The notes: a model not told the origin generated them from the letters alone. 64,000 nucleotides of DNA from an uncultured Muribaculaceae bacterium (GCA_910578075.1 CAJTPK010000005.1:1-64000), one strand, 5' to 3'; numbered from the stretch's first letter, positions 8,215 to 16,444 are shown. Program-made: numbers and translations.

Positions 8215-8802
8215 TCAGCTACCCTTCACAGACCTAACTTTCAATGCTGCCTTGTCCACTACATCATCAAACAGACTTCGTGGAATCCACAAAGAATCGT
8301 CTCCGCAGGAACCCGGGACGGGAAGATAGCCGCATCTCTCGGGATATGCGGCAGGATCCGTAGAACCGATAAATTCGAGAAATCTGCGGGACGCGCCCTC
8401 CACTATCGCCACTGCCGGCGATTTCCGTATTCCTCTCCTTCCCGCGCTTGGGGCAAAACGGAGTGAATATACCGGCGATTCAGCTAAAATCACCGATGAA
8501 ACCGACTTTTTCCAGTCGCTCATGCGGAAAACCACGAGCCTGAGGAAATCTTGAGGAAGTGACATCTCGCCACGTCCGGGCGCGGTCCATTCAAAATCTT
8601 CATCCATATGCAGCCATTCATCGATATCCCGCAAATCCGCACCTGCCACTACATTCTCCGCCACATCGGGAAGGATGTCGGCAATCAGTTCGGGCAAGGT
8701 GGAACCCGGATACCCGAATTCCACCTTGTCTGCTATTATTTCCTCGTTTTCATCGAGGTTTTTTATCACCTTCGACACGAGATCTGTTATCTTCACTTTC
8801 AT
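8215..8802 (-). CDS. Phage-like structural protein, possible head connector
   Basis: 195 aa starting at the ATG at 8802, whose first bases form an ATGA overlap with the preceding 72-aa gene. A longer open frame upstream is rejected because it runs antisense-like through that gene. The N-terminus is helical (VSKVIKNLDENEEI). The LPQDFLRLVVFRMSDW stretch resembles the Pro-Asp-Phe-Leu pattern of phage head-to-tail adaptor proteins. This resemblance is by eye only. Its place behind capsid genes supports a virion role. Confidence 0.55.
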   Translation of the reverse strand: MKVKITDLVSKVIKNLDENEEIIADKVEFGYPGSTLPELIADILPDVAENVVAGADLRDIDEWLHMDEDFEWTAPGRGEMSLPQDFLRLVVFRMSDWKKSVSSVILAESPVYSLRFAPSAGRRGIRKSPAVAIVEGASRRFLEFIGSTDPAAYPERCGYLPVPGSCGDDSLWIPRSLFDDVVDKAALKVRSVKGS

Positions 8803-9017
8803 CTTTCTGTTTTGAGAAGCATGATTTTTCTGTTTCTGAACCAATGGCTGTGTTCGATAAGATGGATCACAGCCGGATTGTCGGTGGTGAAGGTGGCGGG
8901 AGAGACACCGTAACCGGTCACGGTGCCTCCCGTAAAATGAACCCTCACCGTAGTGCGTCCTGCGGGAATCAAGGCATTCCATTCCATCATCCCGCTCACG
9001 CCATACGTTTTCTTCAT
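8799..9017 (-). CDS. Small phage-module protein of unknown function
   Basis: 72 aa, beta-rich and glycine/threonine-rich (RTTVRVHFTGGTVTGYGVSP) with a basic C-terminus. The stop overlaps the start of the 195-aa gene by 4 bp, the usual mark of translational coupling, which is the main reason to believe it. No family recognised. The nearest gene upstream on the strand is the capsid-like gene, 322 bp away across a dispersed repeat. Confidence 0.6.
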   Translation of the reverse strand: MKKTYGVSGMMEWNALIPAGRTTVRVHFTGGTVTGYGVSPATFTTDNPAVIHLIEHSHWFRNRKIMLLKTER

Positions 9018-9045
9018 ATCTCTTTCTGTTTTATTATTTTACATT

Positions 9046-9256
9046 GGTGTACGGTAAAATTTAATCACGCAGAGGCGCAGAGGCGCGAAGGATTCATAAC
9101 GCTCTCTTCGGCGCAGAAGTCGTTACCACTCCTGCCGAGACACAGAGTCCGACGCTACAGCTCTGCGCCTTTGCTCAAATCGCCACGCGATTCTCTGTGA
9201 TCTTTATCACCGGTCTTGCCAACTCAAAGCTTTGCGCCTCCGCGGCTCTGCGTGAT
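9046..9256. repeat. Dispersed intergenic repeat, copy B, with inverted terminal arms
   Basis: Positions 9046-9195 match 3211-3353 in inverted orientation. Copy B also has two terminal arms: 9064-9090 and 9230-9256 are inverted copies agreeing at about 23 of 27 positions (ATCACGCAGAG..GCGGAGGCGCAAAG type). The element fills most of the 322 bp gap (9018-9339) between the capsid-like gene and the 72-aa gene. An ATTTACCGG motif lies just outside, near 9320. Nothing else is seen in the gap. Confidence 0.6.
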
Positions 9257-9339
9257 GTTTGACAACCGTATAATGGGGCTCGTCAAGATCTAAATTCCCA
9301 TATTTATGATGGTTCTGAAAATTTACCGGTCAACAGGAA

Positions 9340-10857
9340 TCAGACTGAGACTTCCCCGGAATAGGGTTGCCATCCGGTCTTTTCAGATCCGTCGTCACCC
9401 ATGGTCTTGATAGCCTGCCAGATCTGTCCGCAGCGCGCGCTCGATGACATCCCGGGGCAATCAGCAGTCAGGTAGAAGATATCTCCGGGCAATGCGTCCT
9501 CCGGAGCCTTGTCGCTGTTCCACATCCGGAAACCGAATGATCCTTCGGTAGGTTTCTCTCCATCTCCATCAATCCAGATATGGCAGCTGCCTTTCAGCGC
9601 CAGAGCGTCCCAGATAAGTATTCCGTTACGCGTGGCTTCCTCTCCCTCCACACGGTCGCTGAAGCTATGCTCCGTGGAATACACATAATGCACCAGACGG
9701 TTTTCACCGATCAATGCGCCCGAATTGCTCCAGCCAAGACGGTCGAGCGTAGGCTCGCGCTTGATCTCGATATCTCCGAACACGGTGTGGAAATTGGTGA
9801 CAGTCCAGCCTACGGAGTTTGTCTTTGTCGAGATTTGGATCTCGGGATGCTTTGAGAAGTCGATGCACTGTATCTGCTCCAACAGATTCTTTCCGGCAAG
9901 GAGCAGAGCCGTCTTGGGAACATCCTCGCCGGTGAAGAACATCTTGGCGAGCGCGATCACATCCTCTACCGACCATTTCCCTTTGTGCATCAGCTCGCGC
10001 TTGAACTGCCAGCGCAACCCTTCGGTGCAGTAGACATACTGGAGACCCATGCGGGGCACATTCATCTTGAATTTACCGGCGCGTCCCGCCCAAAGCGTGC
10101 GGTTGCCGCGCACTTTGAAATTGGCGATGGCCTGCTCGGCAATGATCGCCTTGGAGAATGGGATGCGTTTCCTCTGCGACTCGAAATAATCGGAGACGAC
10201 CTGGTTCATACCGCGTTTCTGGAGATAGACCTTAGTAGGCTGCGGCACAATCAGATCAGGATCCACCTCCTTCTGAGTCTCGTAAAGCGAATTCGCAAGA
10301 ATCACAATCTTTGTTCCCGCCGGAATCTTAGGCACACTGGAGTATTCATCCTCGCGTTGCGACTTGCGGCCGTTGACAGCACGGACGACAGGATTGTTGG
10401 TTGTAGGATCCACCGCCACAACGAAGAGCATCAGCTCCTTGCCGGGTGTGCGGGCATCGCCGTCGGGTGAATATCCGTCTACTCCCTTCACGAGCAAGGT
10501 TGTGTATGGGCGGGGAAGATTTTGATCCTGCGCAAGGAGCGGCAGAGTCACCTGCATCTTGTTCTGCTCATCCACATCCTCCGCCACAGTGATAAGACTG
10601 CGAGCCTCATCGATCATGTAATGCTCCACCTCCGGACTGTTCACCTTCACACGCTTGGCGCGCAGCATAAGGTTCATAAGCGGGGTGTCATCAGAATTAA
10701 ATCTGAAAAGCTCATCGTCTATATCGCTCTCAACGAAATTTCCGGAGGCGATTCCTCCTGTAGCCTCGGCTGCGCCACTTACAGTCGCAGCGGCACCGGG
10801 AACTTGTGTTGACAGATTTGCCGATCCGGCGTTAACATTCATCTTTTCTGCACTCAT
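9340..10857 (-). CDS. Phage major capsid-like protein
   Basis: 505 aa. A low-complexity Ala/Gly/Thr-rich N-terminus (about residues 1-40) precedes IDDELFRFNSDDTPLMNLM, a pattern typical of phage capsid proteins of the SU10/DUF5309-like group, where the chain starts by placing residues for E-loop and N-arm. Later motifs are FESQRKRIPFSKAI, the long helix WSVEDVIALAKMFF, and the beta-rich TVFGDIEIKREPTLD near residue 365, which fits the A-domain of an HK97 fold. Cytosolic, no signal peptide. It follows an acidic scaffold-like gene by 35 bp, the usual order in phage head modules. The capsid identity rests on pattern and context; it was not aligned. Confidence 0.65.
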   Translation of the reverse strand: MSAEKMNVNAGSANLSTQVPGAAATVSGAAEATGGIASGNFVESDIDDELFRFNSDDTPLMNLMLRAKRVKVNSPEVEHYMIDEARSLITVAEDVDEQNKMQVTLPLLAQDQNLPRPYTTLLVKGVDGYSPDGDARTPGKELMLFVVAVDPTTNNPVVRAVNGRKSQREDEYSSVPKIPAGTKIVILANSLYETQKEVDPDLIVPQPTKVYLQKRGMNQVVSDYFESQRKRIPFSKAIIAEQAIANFKVRGNRTLWAGRAGKFKMNVPRMGLQYVYCTEGLRWQFKRELMHKGKWSVEDVIALAKMFFTGEDVPKTALLLAGKNLLEQIQCIDFSKHPEIQISTKTNSVGWTVTNFHTVFGDIEIKREPTLDRLGWSNSGALIGENRLVHYVYSTEHSFSDRVEGEEATRNGILIWDALALKGSCHIWIDGDGEKPTEGSFGFRMWNSDKAPEDALPGDIFYLTADCPGMSSSARCGQIWQAIKTMGDDGSEKTGWQPYSGEVSV

Positions 10858-10892
10858 ATTTCTATTATTTTAAGTAATTAGTGTATACTGTT

Positions 10893-11456
10893 TTATCCCG
10901 CATCTCTCGCAAGGTCGAAAATAGAAGACACTCCTCTTGAACCTCTGCCGACATTCCCCTTGCCCGGCAAATGCGGAAGACCGTCAGAATCATCGGGACG
11001 CATATATTTCTCATCAATCTGGATGTTGCGTCCTCGGATCTCACCCTCCTCCGCTGCCTGTGCCACTGCCCGCTCGTAATCCAACCCTCTGATAAGGACC
11101 TCCAGCATCTCCACTGTAAGAGCGGAATCAATCCACGCCATCCCTATCTCCCTCATCAGAGACAACCCCTCCTCGAGTTGGGCATCCGGGTATTGTCTAC
11201 CTTTGGCAAAAGCCCGCGCCTCAATTTCAAACTCCGGCGAGAAACCGGGTTCCGTTTTCTCTACCTCAGCGTTTTCACCTGATGATTCGGCATCGTCTGA
11301 AACAGTTTCCCCGTTTTCATCGGTTGTTTCCCCGTTTTCTTCCTCCTCTTCATCATTGACATCGAATGCCGTTGTTTCATCCGGCAGCTCGACCAATGCT
11401 TCCGCACCTATCGGAGGTTCCGGCTGCTCTTCCCTCTTTCTTAATATTCGTAACAT
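10893..11456 (-). CDS. Acidic phage-module protein, possible scaffold
   Basis: 187 aa from ATG at 11456 (MLRILRKREEQPEPP); an in-frame start 14 codons earlier is less likely. The middle, roughly residues 35-75, is almost all Glu, Asp, Asn, Ser and Thr. A more ordered helical section then leads to a Gly/Arg-rich tail with GRGSRGVSSIFDLARDAG. A highly charged protein directly before the capsid gene is what a scaffolding or head-assembly factor looks like, but no family is recognised. It is first in the leftward transcription unit, divergent from the terminase unit. Confidence 0.55.
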   Translation of the reverse strand: MLRILRKREEQPEPPIGAEALVELPDETTAFDVNDEEEEENGETTDENGETVSDDAESSGENAEVEKTEPGFSPEFEIEARAFAKGRQYPDAQLEEGLSLMREIGMAWIDSALTVEMLEVLIRGLDYERAVAQAAEEGEIRGRNIQIDEKYMRPDDSDGLPHLPGKGNVGRGSRGVSSIFDLARDAG

Positions 11457-11556
11457 AAATTTGTAAATTAGTGCCTTTCGGCGTTTCTTGTGCTGCAAAA
11501 TTAATCTACCGCATTCCTTCCGAAGTTTTATTTATTGACAAAGTTAATATTTATAC

Positions 11557-11587
11557 TTGCATATTATTAACATTGCTATTATATTTG
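11557..11587 (+). promoter_or_regulatory. Promoter of the terminase unit
   Basis: TTG at 11557-11559 and TATATTTG at 11580-11587 are separated by 20 bp, matching the Bacteroidota -33/-7 consensus. The start codon of the 130-aa gene follows 40 bp later. The surrounding divergent region 11457-11627 is AT-rich and must also hold the leftward promoter, which is not clear. Confidence 0.65.
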
Positions 11588-11627
11588 CAGCATATTTTTC
11601 AATCATTATAAATTTATATCTACTATT

Positions 11628-12020
11628 ATGAAGAAGAAAGGATCAGTAGTGGAGTTCACTCCACAAAGAGACAGAGAACTGTTGAAAGCATTCCGCAACC
11701 AGCTGTATCTTCTTGGAGAGGTGCCGCTTCAGGAGATATTCACAAGGGCTGCCATGTCACCGGCAAGCCGTTTCTGGGTGAGCGAGAAAAGGGCATTGAT
11801 CGTCATATCCAAAATGTTTAAGGGGGATAGAATTCTTTCGATGAATTCGAAGAAAAGAGAGATGTTTTACGAAATCTTCCGCCGTGTCAAGGCAACCCGC
11901 GACGAGGAGCCGGGCATAACACTTACGGAAGCTATTTTCCGCGCTGTCAACTCCCCCGCACCCGAATTCTATCTGACACCTAAATCCGCACGTGCCATGA
12001 TCTACCGCCTCCGTGCCTAA
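11628..12020 (+). CDS. Hypothetical protein, possible small terminase subunit
   Basis: 130 aa, basic and mostly helical. A repeated pattern is visible: the first half has EIFTRAAMSPASRFWVSEKRALIVIS and the second ITLTEAIFRAVNSPAPEFYLTPKSARAMIY, both of the form (E/A)IF.RA..SPA..F..(S/T)..(R/S)A. This suggests an internal duplication. It ends 11 bp before the large terminase gene. The position and a helical, probably DNA-binding character fit a small terminase, but such short proteins vary too much to be named by eye. Confidence 0.6.
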   Translation: MKKKGSVVEFTPQRDRELLKAFRNQLYLLGEVPLQEIFTRAAMSPASRFWVSEKRALIVISKMFKGDRILSMNSKKREMFYEIFRRVKATRDEEPGITLTEAIFRAVNSPAPEFYLTPKSARAMIYRLRA

Positions 12021-12031
12021 CCTGCCTGATA

Positions 12032-14002
12032 ATGAAGATAGAGGAATTGCTTGAAGAAGACAAGAGAAGATGCGCTGCTATAGCGCGACAGTTTGATCCG
12101 CTCACCGGCCATGGCTCCACCGGTGAACGGTTCGAATGCCGCAATCCGATGAATGCGACAAAGGTGATGCTTCCCGTTGCGATGAAAACGTTGAAACTGA
12201 CACGCGAGAATTACGAGGAGTTGCGGTGTCTTCACGATTTCCCGTATTGGGCTGCCAAATATGTTTTCATAAAGCGCAAAGGGGGCGGTGATGATGTCCC
12301 GTTTGTGCTCAACCGCCCGCAACGCAAGTTTGTGGAAAAACTGGAGGGAATGAGGGTAGCCTCAAAACCCATTCGCCTTATATTGCTGAAGGCCAGACAA
12401 TGGGGTGGATCCACATGCTCGCAATTATATATGGCATGGCTGCAACTAATACACCAACGGGGACTCAACTCGCTCATAATCGCCCATCAGGGAGTAGCCT
12501 CCGATGAAATCAAGGATATGTTCGACCGTATGATCGAATCCTACCCGGCTGAAATGCTCGAAATGGAGGATAAAGGTAAGAGTTCGACTAAGAAGATGGA
12601 GGCTGTAGGTCGTTCGCGGGCCATATTCCGCGTGCCTGGGCGCAATTGCAAGGTAAAGATCGGCACTGCCGAACGTCCTGACTCCTGCCGCGGCGGCGAC
12701 TACAACCTCGTGCACTGTTCTGAAGTCGGTATATGGAAAAAGACCGACGGAAAATCACCGGAAGACATCCTGCGGTCTGCCTGTTCGGGCGTTTTGCTGT
12801 CTCCAATGACCATGATTGTATACGAATCAACCGCCAACGGGACAGGCAATTTCTTCCATCGGGAATACGAGGCTGCCAAGCGGGGGATCTCACAGTTCCA
12901 ACCGCTTTTCATCTCATGGTTTGACATCGACCAGTATTCGCTGCCATTCATCACAGAAGAGGAGAAGCAGGCTTTCGGACTCAGACTTATAGAAAGCCGT
13001 GAGAGCAACGTAGCCGGTTCATCAAGAGAGCAGCCGGGCGAATACCTGTGGTGGCTTTGGGAGAAAGGAGCCACTCTTGAGGCTATCCATTGGTATGTGG
13101 CGGAACGCTCCAAATATTCGGAGCATGGTCTGATGGCTGCGGAGTATCCGAGTGATGATGTGGAAGCGTTCGTACATTCCGGTTCAAGGGTGTTCGACAA
13201 ATACCGTGTTGAGGCACTGCGCGCAGGATGCAAAGACGCAAAATATACCGGTGAAATCGAAGAAAACAGTTTTAGGTCGCTACAGTCCGGAGGATGGCGG
13301 ATATGGTCTCTTCCGGACACTGAGGCAGGACATATCGAGAGCCGTTATGTTGCGGTGGTGGATGTCGGAGGACGCTCCGCAAAGGCAGACTGGAGCGTGA
13401 TCGTGATTTTCGACAGGATGCCATTGGCATTCGGTGAATATCCGGAAGTTGTGGCTCAGTGGCGGGGACATGAGGATTTCGACCTCCTCACGGAAAGGGC
13501 GGCACGCGCCTCAAGTTTTTACGACAACGCTCTGTTGGTGATCGAGAGCAATACGTTGGAAACCCACGACAGGGACCGAGATATAGACGGAGACCAATCC
13601 TCATTCATTCTCAACCGCTTGCGAGATTCCTATCCAAATCTTTATGCGCGTCCGAGAAGCGAGGAGGCTGTTGTGCGCGGCATGCCGGCACGCTACGGCT
13701 TCCACACCAACATAGCCACAAAGCCAATGATAATAGCGACGTTGGTGAAGATCATACGCGAAGGATTATATGTGGAGCGCGACCAGTCATGTCTTGACGA
13801 ATACCTGAACTATGAACGTCGGCAGAACGGCAGCTACGGAGCGATAGCAGGATGTCATGACGACCTGCTGATGACCCGGGCGATCGGTCTGCACATCATC
13901 TACCACGAACTTGATGCCCCGACTCGTCCTCTTCCTGCCGCAGAACGTGCCGAACGCTACCGCAACCGGCGCCACACCTGCCGCTCCCTCGCCGCCTGGT
14001 AA
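12032..14002 (+). CDS. Phage terminase large subunit
   Basis: 656 aa. The ATPase half has NRPQRKFVE near residue 92, a Walker A variant KARQWGGST near 115, an adenine-proximal HQRGLNSLIIAHQ stretch, and a Walker B-like NLVHCSEVGIW near 227. The C-terminal nuclease half has the RNase H-like acidic triad candidates in VAVVDVGGRSAKADWSVI (near 440), LLVIESNT (near 504) and HDDLLMTRAIG (near 612). This motor cuts and packages phage DNA into the procapsid through a portal. The gene appears intact, but no portal gene is present in the window. It ends 29 bp from a convergent lipoprotein gene with no clear terminator between. Confidence 0.88.
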   Translation: MKIEELLEEDKRRCAAIARQFDPLTGHGSTGERFECRNPMNATKVMLPVAMKTLKLTRENYEELRCLHDFPYWAAKYVFIKRKGGGDDVPFVLNRPQRKFVEKLEGMRVASKPIRLILLKARQWGGSTCSQLYMAWLQLIHQRGLNSLIIAHQGVASDEIKDMFDRMIESYPAEMLEMEDKGKSSTKKMEAVGRSRAIFRVPGRNCKVKIGTAERPDSCRGGDYNLVHCSEVGIWKKTDGKSPEDILRSACSGVLLSPMTMIVYESTANGTGNFFHREYEAAKRGISQFQPLFISWFDIDQYSLPFITEEEKQAFGLRLIESRESNVAGSSREQPGEYLWWLWEKGATLEAIHWYVAERSKYSEHGLMAAEYPSDDVEAFVHSGSRVFDKYRVEALRAGCKDAKYTGEIEENSFRSLQSGGWRIWSLPDTEAGHIESRYVAVVDVGGRSAKADWSVIVIFDRMPLAFGEYPEVVAQWRGHEDFDLLTERAARASSFYDNALLVIESNTLETHDRDRDIDGDQSSFILNRLRDSYPNLYARPRSEEAVVRGMPARYGFHTNIATKPMIIATLVKIIREGLYVERDQSCLDEYLNYERRQNGSYGAIAGCHDDLLMTRAIGLHIIYHELDAPTRPLPAAERAERYRNRRHTCRSLAAW

Positions 14003-14031
14003 CATGTGACAAAAAAATTCCTTAATTATGA

Positions 14032-14523
14032 TTACGCATATTTACCGGACACCGATATGTTGAAATATGTTCCAACTTCCAATGAGCCTATAAACACCCT
14101 AAGGGATAATTTTTTATCTGGCATCTCCTTAAATACAAAGATTGCGGTGTTGGAATTTCTGTCAACGGTCACGGAAATTATGGAATTGTTAAACTGCGAG
14201 CAGTCCTCGTTGAAACACTCGCTCTTATCCGGACCATTGTTAGGAATCCATTTATCATCTATACTGATTGAGCAATCATATATTTTTTCCTTTTTGTTCT
14301 TGCATCTAAAAACAATTGTTCCAAGACCCGACACTGTCAAATCCACATTGTGATCTTTATTATTTATTTTCGCTGCTATTTCAGATGAGCTATTTGATTC
14401 CAGTTCCCATTTCAATTGAGATTGGCAAGGACCGTCCTTTGGCTCGCAGCTTGGCAAGAATGCCAACGCTGTCAATATAAATGCAATGATATTTACTCGC
14501 ATGATTTTTGTTGAGTTCTTCAT
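14032..14523 (-). CDS. Small lipoprotein, candidate inhibitor of the C10 protease
   Basis: 163 aa. A basic N-terminus and hydrophobic segment lead to a lipobox LPSC at about residues 23-26, predicting a lipid-anchored envelope protein. The mature part is beta-rich with several Cys (KCKN-type and ECFNEDC). It starts 9 bp after the stop of the C10 protease gene. In Bacteroides, C10 proteases are known to be encoded with small staphostatin/Spi-like lipoprotein inhibitors; this gene has the right size, location and place, but I see no diagnostic motif. Its last codons overlap a TTTACCGGACACC motif shared with the dispersed repeats. Confidence 0.6.
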   Translation of the reverse strand: MKNSTKIMRVNIIAFILTALAFLPSCEPKDGPCQSQLKWELESNSSSEIAAKINNKDHNVDLTVSGLGTIVFRCKNKKEKIYDCSISIDDKWIPNNGPDKSECFNEDCSQFNNSIISVTVDRNSNTAIFVFKEMPDKKLSLRVFIGSLEVGTYFNISVSGKYA

Positions 14524-14532
14524 ATACGTTTT

Positions 14533-15930
14533 TTATAAGTCAATGATTAATTCTTCCCGATAGCTGGAAAAGTCTTCGCCACCGGGGTTAAGTTTTTCAT
14601 AATCAAAATACCAACCATTATAGCTACCTCCCCATCCCCAGTTCATATGGAATTTACATATCGCTGAATAATTAGAATCGAAATCCATCTCTTCGTATCT
14701 ATAGACAAAATCAGGATAATAATCCGGGTCAAGATAATATAATTTATACGAAGTACCCGAATGGGAGAAATACACTCCATCAATTACCCATGCGTGACCT
14801 GACGATAATATGTTTTTTTGACCACGCGCATATACGGGTTTCCTGTTTTTTCCAATTTGATTGATTAATACGGAAGTGTTGTGTTTAATTTTACGAACTT
14901 TATATCCATAATCCTCAAGTGTTTTCTTTGCGTCAGAAATATTTGCACTTGTTCCGTCACTACAAATCTGGTAGCTTAATTTTGCCAGGAATTCTTGAAT
15001 TTCCGGGGTAATCCAATAATACGGCATATTTGCCCAGTTGAAGGTGTCGGGATATTCAAAAAACCTCATAACCTGTCCTACAGCGACCGGAACACAGCCA
15101 AGAGCATTTTTATATGTTATATTGAAGTCTCCGTTCTGGTTCCAATTTGTTTTGAGCAGAGGTTCAACATTGTAATAATCTGAATTCCTTTCAATCACAA
15201 GATACGCTGTATTCTCCCAACGATAGTCCGTTCCTTCCCATAAATCCTCCTCGTAAAAAAATTCAGTTATTCTATAGTACTCCTCATCTGAAAGTGATCC
15301 TTGTCCCTTCACACTCGTTATGCGGCAGACTTCCGGGTCGCTTGTGTCATAGTTTAAATACCAGCTGTCGAAAGCCTCCCAATAAGCATCATCATCCATG
15401 AACCGCGTCTTGGGTGACTTTTTATGTGGGTTCCGTATCTTGAGATATGGTAGCCATTCTGTTCGGTATCTGTCAGCATCGTTGCCGCCATTATCCTTGA
15501 TATATTGCAAATTTTCGACAAGTTCAGATATTATCACCTCTTCTCCTATTTCGGTGCGGTTGATGGAATAATTGCCATGTTCCACCTCTGCCAATATCGG
15601 TGGAAACGCAGTGTTTGCCGACACTAAAATATAGCCGTCCTCGAAATTCACGGCATATATAGCTGGTTCCGAGTCTTTTCCGAGAATTGTCACTATATTC
15701 CGGACCGGGTTTTCTCCAACTCGCGTATTCATGTGCCTTTCCTGATATAGCAAAGCCACTGTTTCAGCATCAGTCATCGAGATGTTTCCGGATTTTAGTT
15801 CAATCCCTGTCTCTGCGGTCATAGTATGCACATCCTCGATTTCCAGTACTTGTTCGGGCATATCTACTTCTTTTGAGCAAGAAGCGAGAGCGAGCAGAAT
15901 TATCGGAGTTAATTTAAATATTCTCGCCAC
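14533..15930 (-). CDS. C10 family cysteine protease lipoprotein (streptopain-like)
   Basis: 465 aa from a GTG at 15930; the frame upstream is closed by a stop within five codons. The N-terminus has a lipobox LASC, so the protein is probably anchored at the outer membrane. A prodomain of the SpeB type follows (VNFEDGYILVSANTAFPPILAE). The catalytic domain has Gln in LLKTNWNQNG, the nucleophile Cys in ALGCVPVAVGQVM, the His in SSGHAWVIDGV and the final HMNWGWGGSYNGWY near residue 430. All catalytic residues are present, so the enzyme should be active after loss of the prodomain. Known relatives include streptopain and the Bacteroides fragilis Bfp proteases. The following lipoprotein gene is probably in the same operon. 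Confidence 0.9.
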   Translation of the reverse strand: MARIFKLTPIILLALASCSKEVDMPEQVLEIEDVHTMTAETGIELKSGNISMTDAETVALLYQERHMNTRVGENPVRNIVTILGKDSEPAIYAVNFEDGYILVSANTAFPPILAEVEHGNYSINRTEIGEEVIISELVENLQYIKDNGGNDADRYRTEWLPYLKIRNPHKKSPKTRFMDDDAYWEAFDSWYLNYDTSDPEVCRITSVKGQGSLSDEEYYRITEFFYEEDLWEGTDYRWENTAYLVIERNSDYYNVEPLLKTNWNQNGDFNITYKNALGCVPVAVGQVMRFFEYPDTFNWANMPYYWITPEIQEFLAKLSYQICSDGTSANISDAKKTLEDYGYKVRKIKHNTSVLINQIGKNRKPVYARGQKNILSSGHAWVIDGVYFSHSGTSYKLYYLDPDYYPDFVYRYEEMDFDSNYSAICKFHMNWGWGGSYNGWYFDYEKLNPGGEDFSSYREELIIDL

Positions 15931-16074
15931 GATGTGTTGATTTTAAAGTAAATTTTAGTAAAATAGATATTTGATGTAACAATAGACACAACTTAACCAG
16001 AATCACAAGTAGGGGATATGGTGTATCAATACCTCGATTCCTTTGGTCGTGTTTAAAGCAATGTGGTGGCATAG

Positions 16075-16122
16075 CAAATATAGTTTAGAGTTAATTTATT
16101 GTTTTTATGTAAAATATTTACA
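16075..16122 (-). promoter_or_regulatory. Leftward -7 box and upstream palindrome for the protease operon
   Basis: The minus strand reads TATATTTG at 16082-16075, giving a leader of roughly 140 nt to the protease start. A perfect 6-3-6 palindrome TGTAAA-ATA-TTTACA lies at 16108-16122, centred near -45, a usual activator position. No good -33 TTG is seen between them, which fits activator dependence, but the region is so AT-rich that chance is possible. Confidence 0.4.
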
Positions 16123-16279
16123 AATAAATGCAAAAATATTAAAACCAAAAAAACACAAGTAATTCATTATTTATCTTAAGGCATAAACGTCTTGAACATT
16201 AAGACATTCCCAACATTCCAGTGATAAGACTATACAAGATTAAAATTCGTTTCATTGTTTCTATATTTTAGGTTTATGA

Positions 16280-16444
16280 TTAAACTGAATTTCTTAAAAA
16301 ATTCAGCTTCAGAAGATGGACCCAAGGGATATTTTCTCTAAAACATGTACTAAGAACACCAGTTTTACCATCTGACGCATAGTTATAGACAAAATTAAAA
16401 TCATCAATCTGATATTCCAAATAATTATATATGTTATTAAACAT
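16280..16444 (-). CDS. Possible 54-aa ORF or gene fragment
   Basis: A minus-strand frame from ATG at 16444 reads MFNNIYNYLEYQIDDF, then NYASDGKTGVLSTCFRENIP, ending LNFLRNSV. Composition looks protein-like rather than random, with aromatic and acidic residues. A CTGAATTT/AAATTCAG hairpin overlaps its 3' end. No family is recognised; it may be the remnant of a longer gene. Confidence 0.25.
   Translation of the reverse strand: MFNNIYNYLEYQIDDFNFVYNYASDGKTGVLSTCFRENIPWVHLLKLNFLRNSV

Noticed and set aside
8803..8982. N-terminal extension of the 195-aa phage-module gene
   Set aside because: It covers the well-supported 72-aa gene in another frame, and the ATGA overlap gives a clear later start.
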